Below, one piece after another: positions 19,532 through 30,110 of a DNA stretch of 35,995 nucleotides. The stretch is from Irineochytrium annulatum. Its lineage: Eukaryota; Chytridiomycota; Chytridiomycetes; Chytridiales; Chytridiaceae. The notes under the pieces are model-generated. The model made no database searches. It was not told the origin of the DNA and saw only the letters and a program-made list of their open reading frames with translations. Numbering within the stretch: the first letter of the stretch is position 1; every line of letters begins with the position of its first letter. The stretch lies in NCBI GenBank assembly GCA_027600665.1, contig JADGJL010000162.1:1-35995 (forward strand), written 5' to 3'. The position numbers and the translations under genes are program-made.

Positions 19532-21147
19532 ATGTCCATGTTCAAGAAGGTGTTCAGCAAGGCCAAGGTCGTCGACGGCCCCATCGCGGAGAACATCGAC
19601 ATCGCAACGGCCGAGGAGGGCGAGGACGTGGATTGGGCGTTGGTGGTCACAACGACAGAGCTGATTCAGGCAGTGGATGATGGGTGAGGGGCCCAATGTC
19701 TCGCATCCCTTACGCCAGCACAGCTGATGAGCGAATGCAGCCCGCAGCAAGCCATGAGGGCCATCCGGAAACGGCTGAAGAGCAAGAGTGCCATCGCCGT
19801 AAACTTCACCCTCAACGTCCTCGATACCTTCGTGAAGAACTGCGGCGCCAAGTTCCGTGTCGAGCTCAGCACAAAGGAGAACACGAACTTTATACAAAAG
19901 TTCTTAATCAGCGAAGTACGAGAGATGGGAAACGATGACGATAAGGATATTTTTTTAACGGGACTCTCCAGGACCTCGCACCGGAGAACAGAGGCCGGAT
20001 GCTTGAGCTCATCTCAGACTGGGCACAGCAGTTTTCGGACCCGCCGGAACTCCGGCGGCTTTACCACACGCTCCTAGGGTTAGGTCAGTACTGTCTTCAT
20101 CATTGGGCCTCTGCTTACCAAACCGTTCATTCAGGCTACCGATTCCCCCCACCTGCGCGCCCTGTACCGCAAACGGGCGCAGCACCGGAGCAGGTACGAG
20201 CTGTGGTCGTCGACGGAGGCTTTCCCTGTACGTTTACTAACATTTGACCTCAGATCCAGTACATCCCTCTTAGCCTCGCTGCAGGTGTTGTACCCGGTTT
20301 TCGGCCAGCTGGTCCCGGTGCACCTACACAAATGGTATGCGTTTCCCTTCTTTCAACGATTGACGCGCGCCCCCGCTAGGCCCGCTCCGCCTCCCAAAGA
20401 CCCGTGTCGGTCGTCACGCACCTCCCTCCCGAGGAGCGTCGAAACTACGTCCTATTCGATTGCAACCTGGCTGACAACAACGTCCAGCTCCTCATGGAGG
20501 CCCTCAACTTCGCCAACAAGAACGAGAGCCTGACAAAGAACGAGATCGTGCAGGAGTTTAGGGCGAAATGCAGGGAGATGCATGAGAGGATTAACGTGCT
20601 GATTGCGGAGGTTCTGGAGGAGGATTTGTTGGGTAAGAGCATGCGGGGCCGATGATTGGTGACTAAAAAATTTCGGTGCGCAGAGAAACTGTTGAAGGCC
20701 AACGGGGATCTGAATGCGGCGTTGGATCACTACGAGGAGATGCTGGACTGGAAGGCCATCGAGGCCGCGACGAAGGCGTCCGTCATCGAGGCCAAGGCCG
20801 CTAACCCGAACGCGACAGGCGGCGACGCGTCCGGCGGCGTGGGCGAGTCTCTCCTTGGTTATGATCTAGGCGCTCTCGGAGGAACGGGTGGCGCGGGGGC
20901 GGCGGGAGGCGACACGCGGTCGCCGTTCGATGATTTCGCGTATGGCGGGAGCTCGAGCGCGGCGGAAGAGGATCCCTTCGCGGATGTACAGGATATGGGC
21001 GGGCCGAGCCATAAGGAGTTTACGGATGATGAGCCGGCGGCGCCGTCGGATAAGAAACTGGGGTACGTTGTTTGCGTGCGTTCAAAGCCATGCTCGCGCT
21101 AATTTGATAGCAGAAAATTGCCTGCAACGCCTCAGTCGCTGATTTAA
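19532..21147 (+). CDS. VHS- and GAT-domain endosomal sorting protein (TOM1/Lsb5-like)
   Basis: By family, a ubiquitin- and cargo-binding adaptor on endosomes or at actin patches. Exons 19532-19683, 19741-19915, 19972-20083, 20135-20193, 20254-20334, 20380-20632, 20684-21062 and 21111-21147 give 415 residues; introns are 45-60 nt. VHS, about 15-160: VDWALVVTTTELIQAVDDG, PQQAMRAIRKRLKSKSAIAV, LNVLDTFVKNCGAKFRVELS, LELISDWAQQF and the closing LLGLGYRFP. GAT, about 200-300: VTHLPPEERRNYVLFDCNLA, LLMEALNFANKNESLTKNEI, REMHERINVLIAEVLEEDLL and LLKANGDLNAALDHYEEML. The tail is acidic with DPF and SPFDDF motifs, as in endocytic adaptors, and ends LPATPQSLI. There is no GAE ear, so this is TOM1/Lsb5-like rather than GGA-like. 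In the fourth exon the frame was chosen because it restores the VHS end. Confidence 0.87.
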
Positions 21148-21231
21148 GTGGACTTTTCCTTTTTGGTTTGTTTTCGTACCTTGCGCAGACCTTTTCTCCC
21201 CTCTTCCGGGTTACATTTTGCTTTTCGATGA

Positions 21232-21237
21232 AATAAA
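21232..21237 (+). terminator. AATAAA poly(A) signal of the VHS-GAT gene
   Basis: AATAAA about 85 bp after the stop codon and about 105 bp before the next start on the same strand. Confidence 0.6.
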
Positions 21238-21340
21238 TGGATTGTGAATTGGCTTGTATTTTAGTCCAGGATACAATAGTCGCGAAAAGGCTTGAATAGT
21301 GAAACAGACAATTCCGTACCCAGCTTTTCTTGCATGAGAG

Positions 21341-21884
21341 ATGGAGCCGGTCGGGAAGGGGAAGGCCAAACTCGCCGTGGCCTTTGGCCGCATCCTCGAG
21401 CGTCCCCTGTCGAGCTCTAGCAAGGTAGATATTTGCTTGCCTTTTGCATTTGCGGGCTTCCCTTTGCTAACTTCGAAAGAGGCCGATTCTTGCTAGCCAA
21501 AGGGGGATTGAAAAGTCTCTGGACGATGAGAAGAAGCACGAGAAGGCTCGAAAGGCCCTTGCTGCGGATAAGAAGGCCAGGTCGGATCTCCAGCGGCATC
21601 GGCCGGAGGTGCTGTCGACCGATGTGGAGAAGAAGTTAAGGAAGGTTGCCACTCGGGGAGGTATGTACTTATTTTCCCTTGCTTTCAATGGGATTAGGCT
21701 AACGATTTACGTAGTTGTCAAGTTGTTTAACGCGATCCGGGTGGCGCAGAAGACGGTGGACACGGTGAAGTCGGAGGGCGTGAAGAAGGTGCCGGCAGCT
21801 GCAGGTAAAAGTGTACTGCGCCCGCTTATCCATTGTCTCACTCCATTAGCCGCCACTTCGTTTATGTCGATGATTAAGAGCTAG
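21341..21884 (+). CDS. RRP15: Rrp15-like pre-60S ribosome biogenesis protein
   Basis: Nucleolar factor needed for early pre-60S (27S pre-rRNA) processing. Exons 21341-21424, 21480-21660, 21715-21804 and 21850-21884 give 129 residues; introns are 55, 54 and 45 nt. The Rrp15 domain fills the protein: KGKAKLAVAFGRILERPLSS, then PILASQRGIEKSLDDEKKHE, EVLSTDVEKKLRKVATRG and VVKLFNAIRVAQKTVD, ending SFMSMIKS. The first acceptor (AAAG at 21479) was chosen over the nearby CTAG because it restores the PILxxSxxxEK motif and the frame. The ATG follows an in-frame TGA. The acidic N-terminal extension of yeast Rrp15 (about 250 residues) is missing, so this is a minimal form unless a 5' exon was missed. 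Confidence 0.88.
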
Positions 21885-22148
21885 AGGGTTGCTGCCGAAG
21901 TTCGCGGAGCTTATCAATAAGTTAATACAAATACATACGTACGACCTTCCGACGCAGATCAGTTTCAACGACAAGCGACGTTATTGTGTCAGAAGCTTAT
22001 ATTTCAAGAAATACACTGTGCAATTCAAGATATCTCGCTGTTTACTAAAGTGCATAAATACATCGACCTTACCACCAGCAAATCCAATAGTTCTCTACGC
22101 TGGTTACTGTTTACCGCAATAAGGATACGAAAAAAAGATGTCATCATC

Positions 22149-25100
22149 TCAGAATGGCACGATGTTATCGCCACTCGTCTTGTCATCTAAGAGGTCCTTA
22201 TCCCTCTTCACTCTAGGCCTCTTCAATGACATGCTAGTTAACGCGCCGGGTTTGCTTTCGTCGCTCATCGCTTGGCTGATAGGTGTCCCCTGTACCCCCT
22301 GGAGGATATTTCTAACAATCGAGTTCAGCTCCTTATGGGTGACCGTAGTGGGAGTCTCCACCAATGCCTTTTAACGATCAGTTAAGCAACGCAAGGTGAG
22401 AGATTAAACAACTACAAAACAAATACAGAGATAGCAAACAAACACCTTCAGCGCTGTCGGGTCTACGACGCCTATCGGCGCAAACGCCTCATATGCGTCG
22501 GGCCAGTGTGTTCGGACCTTTTGGTAAACGTGGCTTATGAGCGCAATTATTTCGCTTTGCGCGTCAAAGAAGTAGCCGTCCCTATATGTCTAATTGTGGA
22601 ACGGAGTGTGAGAGTGGCAAGAGGGCGTACATGCCGCAAAAAAAAACAAATCTTCATTACATCGATCAAAGCCCCGATGACGAACTTGCCAAAGAATCTG
22701 TACGTTATGGCGTCGGCATCGGACGGGAGGGATCGGTTCAGGTCCAAGATGACCTTGAACGCCTTCCTGCAGGCGTTTGTGTCCTTATATGACAACATCC
22801 CTACGGCCGACTTCAGTAAGGGCATGCAAACGGCCTTTACACACACTCATAGGTCAGGGCAAACTAAATACAAGTTCACAAACCGGCGTGTTCCAAAGAA
22901 ACTGAATCCTGTGAGAATCCGCGGCAGACTTGTCTAAGGCCACAAATTACTTGTTAGTACACACCGTAAACGCAAGAACTACGGCGCCCAATACCTTGTA
23001 TTGGTACGTTGGAAATGTCCACAATGACCCCGATATAAGCGCGGGTCAACTCCCGCAGTAACTTTTCTGCAATGATCTCGTCAGTCGCGCTGGCGTCATC
23101 TCCATCGGTATCGCCGTCGCCCCTGTTGTTAATACAATATAATAGCCGGTTACCTCAAGAATACAATAATTAATTCACTCACATGTCCTCCGTTCCCATC
23201 TTGATACCCCGCTTGATCGCCAAAGCCCACTCGCTACTCAACCTTTGATTCATAAATTCAAATAAGGAAGGCAGGAGCGCAGTATAAACGTCGGACGTTA
23301 ACGCCATTGGGCAATTTCTTAGCAGCGGGTCGAGAATGCAGGTGAGGAGCGATTTCAAATGTCGGTTGTTCATAACGTTGGCCCGAACGAACAAGCACTC
23401 CACCAACGACGGGATGACGTTTGGAATTTCGTAGAAGCAGCCCTCCAACGCAGTTAAATGCCCGATGATGTTGTAACTGTGACGGTAAAGAAGTCAACGG
23501 TGACTTCGGTGTCGTCAAGAGCGGAGTACAAACCACCCTTCCCTCATATTGTCTAGCCAGCTCCGGGTCTTATGAATAAAGTGCTCCAACTCGTTGGTGT
23601 GGTTCGCCTTGTTGTCTCCGGCTATAAATTTTGTATATTAAAACAAGTACGTCGCCCAATTAATAAAGAAACATACTCGTAAGCATCCTCCTTTCCACCG
23701 ACGCGACATCGAGAATAGATGCGAACTCCGGCGGAAGCGTCTTCCATTCATCGAAGCCGTAGAGGTCGTGGCAGCATCTTCAAATCGATTTAGACAGGTT
23801 GAAAGGGCGGCCGCACCTTGTCATCATGAGCGCCTTCTCCAAAATCGTCGTCGAATAGGGAACCCAAAGGTGCACTCCCTGTGCACAGGTAAGTAAATAA
23901 CCAACAAGGAACGGTATAGACCTTCTTCGCGACGGTTTTCTTTAACCAGTGCTGAAGTCGCTCCACATTGTTGTACATCTACCGATTGATGTTAGCCCGC
24001 CTGATCATGCGAGACTGCATACTTTCGCCCGTTGCGAGAGAATCTCCTCATAAGCGGGTATGCTGGATCCCTTCGCTTGAACTGGCGTATTTCTAAAACT
24101 GCCGTCTAGAGGCTGTTCAGCAAAACGTGCTTATAAACAGAAAAATATCGCACAGTTTGCCGCAACAAAGTTCACTCCCAGAAAGTCCATTAGTTGCTTG
24201 GGGTCGCGCATCCTCGCCTGGGGCCACTCCGCCCACTCCTCGAGCACGGGGGAAATTATCGAGTCGAAGTATGGGGCCTTCAGCTCCTCCGAAGCGGACG
24301 AGAAATATCTTCCAAGGGTTAAACAGCCGCAAGGCTGCACGGCGCCTACATAATAACGACCAGGAACTCGACCATACGCATCCTATCGTTCCCAGACATC
24401 TTGACGTCTTTAATCAAGATAGTGATTGTGGCCACGAAATCGTTATACAAGTTCTGTGGCAAACGTTATCATCTACTCCCTATGAAGTCCGTTCCTTACG
24501 ATAAGGATATCGGGCATCGCCATGCCCATTTTTACAAGGGCATTCAAGACTTTTCCGCGTACATTGCGCTCTTTGTTCGAGTCCTGTGGCAGAGCAAAGG
24601 ATGCGAACGTGAACATCTAATGAAACAGTGAGACACTGTAAGAATAAGCACCGTCTAAGCAACAAACCTTGTGCAGCGTCTGCAGCAGTAAATTCGGGTG
24701 TTCCATTAACGTCCCGTGCAAAGAAGTTTGCAAGCTTGCGTACGCGCCGATCGCGGTGCCGGTCTGTACCTAAGTCAAATACTGCTTGTAAAACCAAGCG
24801 ACCCGCACCGTTATTTCGATCCGCAGAATCGCTTCGCAAAACTCTTTCATTAAGGCATTGCACTTCTCACTTGGTCCATCTGACGGAGCGGACTTTATGC
24901 AAACATCGAGCAGGTTAGGAAGGACATCCATCCTCGCTTCGTCTGTAACACTATCAACCATTTGCAAAAACGAACAAGGAACCTTGCGGAGCCGAGGAAG
25001 TCAACGCATTTACTGTACTTGTCGTTAAGACTTGCAGTACTCCGTACGGCTTCTTGCACGTTAATCAACATTACACTGTTCTTGCACAAACATCATTGAC

Positions 25101-27027
25101 GAAAGCGTGCTTGATTAGCTCTTGCAACCGTTGGCGGTAAGTCACAAGCGCGGTTGCAAAGTCGTCCTGATCATCGAAGTCGATGTCCTCATAAACGCTC
25201 AAAGGTCCCGGAATCTTAAAAGCCTTTGTTCCGACGCTGAGACGCTCCAGCGCATACGTCACGAGAGGTATGTTGATACCCACTACTAAGTTGGACTAAA
25301 CATATCAATTAGCATCGAGATGTTACAAGCTTACGGTTTTATGGTGCTCGTGCCGCAGTATTTCAGCGAGAAACTCAGCACAGTAGGACGATACTGTCAG
25401 TGAGGGATGCCGGTAGTAAGCGCACATGAACGCCAGGTATCTTTGAATAGCTCAGATGATATCCGGCGCAATGTGCCCACATTTCAAAATTCGGAGGAAG
25501 CATGGTGGACTTTTTTTTGCAAACTTGAACGATGCCCAGGGTATAAATTGTCTGCCAATAAATGTAAGATGTAGGCAAGCGAAGTTGGAGGACCTTTACG
25601 AGAATTTTGAGGAAGTCGTAGCTCTCCGACGACAAAATTGTCGTGTTCATCACAACCGGGTCCAAAAGGTTATCGGTGCCATAGAGCCGCGCGCAAGCCA
25701 AGAAGAGTTTTGCGAGCAAGTTCTCATCCCCAAACATCGGCAAGATGACAACATTCGACTGCATTTCATCAGGATGAATAGTGCGGTCAAACACGCTGAA
25801 TAACGCCTCACAAGCGGCCTGCAGATCGGATAAGTACAGGGAGGGAATGATATGTGACTGACAAAACGACTCTCTAAATCGTCTATTGATAAGGCGTCAG
25901 TTAAAAACTGAAGGACAGCGGATTCCTGTATCTCTCTGCAGCGTCTAATCAGCAATATGAGCCGAAACCGTCGCCCTACCGAACATGAACCCAGGAAGTT
26001 GTGGCGCCGATTGTCTTTAGGCTGTTGATGATCAAGACGTGGTGTTCCTTCGCTACGCTAGCGTTTCCTCTCCTCGTCTAAAACTGCATTAAAGAAAGTT
26101 CAGCCGCACGGGTCCCGACCTCCTCCACCCAGGCCTCGAAATGGGTTCGCAAGCCCTTAATCCACCTCGCAAGCCACCCGTCCCCTTCTGGCTCCGCCCT
26201 GATGACTCGAAGGACCATACTAGCAACCACCACTCCACCACCACCGGAAGACCCCTGCGCCGTGCTGTCACCGCCATAGAGCGTATGTAGTGTCCGGGAG
26301 GTCATCATGACGGCGAACATAGCGGATGTCAGCTCCTTCTTGCGGCGGTTCACCACGTCATCGTCATAAGTAAACACGTCCTCGCTTAATGCTTTGTGAA
26401 CCATGAGGACGAGCTCCTGATGCCGGTGCTGCGAAGGCCATCAAGAAAGGCGATGAACAATGAACGACTTACTGACTGATAATACAGCTGCATCAAAGCG
26501 GCGTCCAGGTCGGGCCAATGGTCAGGCCACAGGCGCTTTACCGCATCCGTGAAGAGGTGGACGACTTTCTCCTTGATGAAGAGCTTTTCGAGGAGCATAT
26601 CCCGCGTCCCCTGCGCGCATTCCGGCGTCAGTAGACGAGTCACATGGCAAACTCCTCACGTTTGAGAACAGGTCGACGATGACGGACCTCATGGTGTGAA
26701 CGGGGCCAAGGTCGGTCTTATTTTTCTTTACATTCGCGACGACGCCAACGAGGCACTGTTCCAGCAACGATATCGCGTAGTGACGCGTGGTGTCAGGGAA
26801 GTTAGAGTCCTTGTGGAAGAGCCGGTGGCCAAGGAGCGGTGCATCCGGCAGCGATTTCACGGAGTCGCAAAACTGTGAGTACCACCGTTAGACGAGCAGA
26901 GATGAAGGCGACATCCGACCTCAAAGGCGACGCGACGCTGATCATTGGACGACGCTGGGGAGTGGATGACATCTACCGCGGCGCTGATTTGCGCCAGGCG
27001 TGGGTCATTGTCGTCGACCCCCATCAT
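22149..27027 (-). CDS. MSN5: Msn5/exportin-5-like karyopherin-beta
   Basis: Ran-GTP-dependent nuclear exporter; Msn5 exports phosphoproteins in yeast and exportin-5 exports small structured RNAs in animals. Start MMGVDDNDPRLAQISAAVDV (27027), then FCDSVKSLPDAPLLGHRLFH, TTRHYAISLLEQCL, TMRSVIVDLFSN, TRDMLLEKLFIKEKVVHLFT and VKRLWPDHWPDLDAAL, matching the exportin-5 N-terminal repeats (REWPQHWPD in human). Then LVMVHKALSEDVFTYDDDVV, a Gly-rich loop, and helices including LLRNCPMALTSDVYTALLPS and FEFMNQRLSSEWALAIKRGI near 23350, the conserved Xpo5 C-terminal HEAT segment. The last exon (22367-22149) ends DLLDDKTSGDNIVPF. The gene is broken by many short introns; I checked only the first joins and the last 78-nt intron (22368-22445). 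Product estimated at 1100-1250 residues. Confidence 0.85.
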
Positions 27028-27317
27028 CAGAATCGAATGAACTGGACAATCTCGAACTTCAGCGCCGAAAAAAGCAGTGGCACGACAAGGTAGCCTTGAA
27101 CCGGAAAATTGAGTTTTTTTTTCTAAAGATGCAGATGCTCGCGAACCGGCGGAGCGCGTCTAATAATGATAAAAGAAGTGTGCACATGCACGAGCAATCT
27201 AAAGGAAAGAAGGAAGGCTGCAAAGGGAAGCAAGGATATGACATGCACAAATAGGTGAAAAGAGACAACGAGTGGACATGGCTGCCAGTGTATAATTCAC
27301 ACTGATATAAAGCATCA

Positions 27318-28568
27318 TCAACGGCGAACTTGCGGTCCGCCGGCGCGTCCCTGAGTGCCACCGCCCCTCGTCTGCTGCTGCCCCTGACCACGACTTTGCG
27401 ACGAAGACAGCTCCTGGTAGGGGTTGTTACGCCTCGACGCGTCAGAGCTGCTGTTGTCTGCCGGTGACCCATACGTTCTTGCACCGGCCCCAACTCCCCT
27501 TCCAGACGTGGCCCCAAATGTCCCAGCGAGTATCGTGTCCTCCGACTCCCTCGGGCCTACGATCGCGAACCCCGGCGGGGCCCCTAAGCCCCTTGACCCC
27601 TTTGCAGCTTGCGCCGCCTGCGTCGCCTGCGCCTGTGCGGCCATCGCGGCCATGTACCTCCTCTCCGCCACCACGCTCGCCGACATGCTCGGCGTTACCG
27701 AGACGCGCGAGAGCCCGTCCTGCTCGTCATCGTCGTCGCTGTGCTCTATCGGGTCCGCCCTCGAGTACTGGGACGGCGGCGGCACAAGCGTCGGCATAGG
27801 TGGCGCCCGTTTTGTTGACGGGGAGGCCGCCGCGAAGGCGCGTGTGGGAGGGCGAACATCCAGCGCAGGGCGGATATTGGTCATCTCGACGATCTTGGCG
27901 TCGACGCGGGACAGGGACGCCGAGCGCATTGCGATGGGCCTCGGCGGGTCTGACGGGGGTTGTGCGGCGGGCTTAGAGGGTCTTGGTGCCGTGCGACTGA
28001 CGAACGTTTGCGCGTATGTCGCCTTCATCCCCCTTCTCGCGTCGTCCCCAAGTTCCACGAACCGCGTCCTGCCGCCGGCCGGCCGTGGTATGTCTGCGAG
28101 CCTGCTCTCGCGCATGGGTTGCATGTCGGGCTGGCGCAGCGTCGCCAGTTGGGGCAGCGGCGTCGAGTCGTGCTGGACGGGGAGCTTCTCGACGTCGGTG
28201 AGGGTTGCACCCTGGACCTTCTTGCGTGACCACATCATGAACGTGCGTATCGAGGCCAACAGGATCACGACGAGGAGGAATCCACCGACTGAGAGAAAAA
28301 TGATGGTCTGGGTCGAGGTTGAGGACATAAGGGAGTCATAGCTATTGGAGGTAGAGCTGGCGGTCGTGGAGGTGGCGGAAAGATCGGTCGTAGTTGCAGT
28401 AACCAATGGAAGGATTGTAGTTGACGGTGACGATGTAGTTGAAGGCGACGTGGCCGCTGTGGTCGTGGTCGATACGGTGGACGCCTTCGATGTTGCTGGT
28501 GCCGTTGTGGAAGACGATGCTGCCGATGAGGATCCTGACAGGACCAACGAGGTCAGCTGTGGGGCCAT
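27318..28568 (-). CDS. Ser/Thr-rich single-pass membrane protein (possible cell-surface sensor)
   Basis: 416 residues, one exon. Start taken as MAPQLTSLVLSG; the frame is open further upstream but with poor codon use. Residues about 10-85 are almost all Ser, Thr and Ala, as in O-mannosylated wall-sensor stalks. One TM follows (TIIFLSVGGFLLVVILLASI), then a basic stop-transfer (MWSRKKV) and a ~300-residue cytosolic tail that is Pro/Arg/Ser-rich, with an acidic HSDDDDEQD and an Ala/Gln run. This topology recalls Mid2/Wsc-type sensors, but there is no Cys-rich WSC domain and no clear signal peptide (a reverse signal-anchor is possible). Function is inferred only. Confidence 0.65.
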   Translation of the reverse strand: MAPQLTSLVLSGSSSAASSSTTAPATSKASTVSTTTTAATSPSTTSSPSTTILPLVTATTTDLSATSTTASSTSNSYDSLMSSTSTQTIIFLSVGGFLLVVILLASIRTFMMWSRKKVQGATLTDVEKLPVQHDSTPLPQLATLRQPDMQPMRESRLADIPRPAGGRTRFVELGDDARRGMKATYAQTFVSRTAPRPSKPAAQPPSDPPRPIAMRSASLSRVDAKIVEMTNIRPALDVRPPTRAFAAASPSTKRAPPMPTLVPPPSQYSRADPIEHSDDDDEQDGLSRVSVTPSMSASVVAERRYMAAMAAQAQATQAAQAAKGSRGLGAPPGFAIVGPRESEDTILAGTFGATSGRGVGAGARTYGSPADNSSSDASRRNNPYQELSSSQSRGQGQQQTRGGGTQGRAGGPQVRR

Positions 28569-30110
28569 GGGCGATGGTAGACGCGGGCTACGAGGTTGGC
28601 CCAACGAGCTCGTGAGGATTCGAGAGAAGGACCCGCGTAAACAGTAAACACAATGATGGCACGGTCGGCCTAGGAATCGGCCGCATCCCAAAATGAAACT
28701 CACGTCGAGTCTTGCCGCGAAATTAACTCCACTGAACCCTGTAACTGTACCGGCCGCTTTCAACCAAGTGGAAAGGCCCGTTGATTTTATCATTGAATTT
28801 TTTTTCCTATTTTGATTTTTTTCCCGCTCAAAAATAATGAAACAAAAAAAGTCAAGGTTTCGAAACACGACGTAAGGAAAAGCATCCACCAGCAACACAT
28901 GCTGATTTTTTTGGAGGGTTTTTCAATTAGTATTTTCAGCCTTATCGCGTAGTGCGGCGTTGTTGCGGTAATAAAGTACTTCAGACGCGAACTAAATTGA
29001 ACGGGCAGAAAACTTCTACATACCAGATGAAAAGGAATATCTTTCTTGTTAGATAATTTCTAGATGAAGAAAGAATTGCAATAATACATTCAAAAATTCT
29101 CGCTTTCGCCGCGCCATTGAGCGTTGTGATTTTGAGTAAAGGGCAGGTTATGTAAACCCTGGGCAGCGAACTTCCAAAGTGGTTGAGAGCGACACAACCT
29201 TCGCCAAGCCCGTCGCCCCCGACTCCAGACCAGACCACCCCTCACGCTGCATACTTGCGAAGCTGCAAGGAACCTCGGCGCTCTCCACTAACTTATGATC
29301 TTTTCTATGCCACCTACGCACGTTGACTGGCCGTATACAGCCGAAGAAAAGCTTCGACCGTGTAAGTTGCGATCGATTGTAAACCGCCTTCTGCTGTGAG
29401 GCCGTGTTAATTCCAGCGTTGCACGCCCCGCAAGTCCTTGACCCACGCTTGTGGAGCGGACGAGGCTCAGTACCCCCACGAACTAAGAAGCCCATAAGCG
29501 ATCCAGCATTTAAGATCTCCAGTAGGTTCCAGGGTCCAGCAAAAGAATATGAAGATGCTGCAGGGTGGCAACAAAGGCAGAGCAGTGTTAAATATCATGG
29601 AATCTCTCCACTCCGTTCGTGGCGATTAGTCGCTCATAAATTAACAGCTTTTTTCTTTTTCAACCTCTTGCATATGTTAAGTGCACGATGTAACCCTTAC
29701 GAGACGTTTACTTTAATCAAGTACCATCTCGCTAAATTAACAGAACGGAGCGACATGAACAAGCGCAAATGCCAGTTTTCGGTTTAGGCAAGAAATTTTT
29801 TTTTGTCGCAAACAAAGAAATAAATGTGGGATAAATATAAAGACAAGTACAGAGTGTTGCAATTGCACTTGCATGGCAGTACTGAGCCTTGCAATTGCAA
29901 TTGCCAAGAAGTCAAAAAAAGGATGTGGCGATATATCGGTAACAGGCATAAATACATGATGCAGAAGAGTTAGATAGATAAAATTAGAGCAAGTTGGATG
30001 GGCCATACACTGATACCACAAAAGATAAGGAAGAAGACCATAAAACAGACGGCTGGCGTATGAGGCAACCTCTAAAGATGCGACAACGGAGCTCTCGATA
30101 TTGCCTGCCT
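28569..30110. other. 1.5-kb region without recognisable genes
   Basis: AT-richer than the flanks, with T and A runs (28790-28860; 29640-29660; 29790-29810). Open frames on both strands are short, have poor codon use and no recognisable motifs. Three GCAATTGC palindromes lie at 29859-29866, 29891-29898 and 29897-29904. It probably holds the promoter of the Ser/Thr-rich gene and the 3' UTR of the next minus-strand gene. Confidence 0.5.
29859..29904. repeat. three GCAATTGC palindromes
   Basis: The 8-bp perfect palindrome GCAATTGC occurs at 29859-29866, 29891-29898 and 29897-29904 (the last two overlap by 2 bp). It may be a binding-site cluster or chance. Confidence 0.6.

Noticed and set aside
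27424..28341. 305-residue plus-strand open frame
   Set aside because: Antisense of the Ser/Thr-rich membrane protein, whose TM and stalk make sense on the minus strand.
28640..28898. N-terminal extension of the Ser/Thr-rich membrane protein
   Set aside because: The frame is open but codon use changes to AT-rich and the sequence has stop-prone T/A runs; taken as 5' UTR or promoter.
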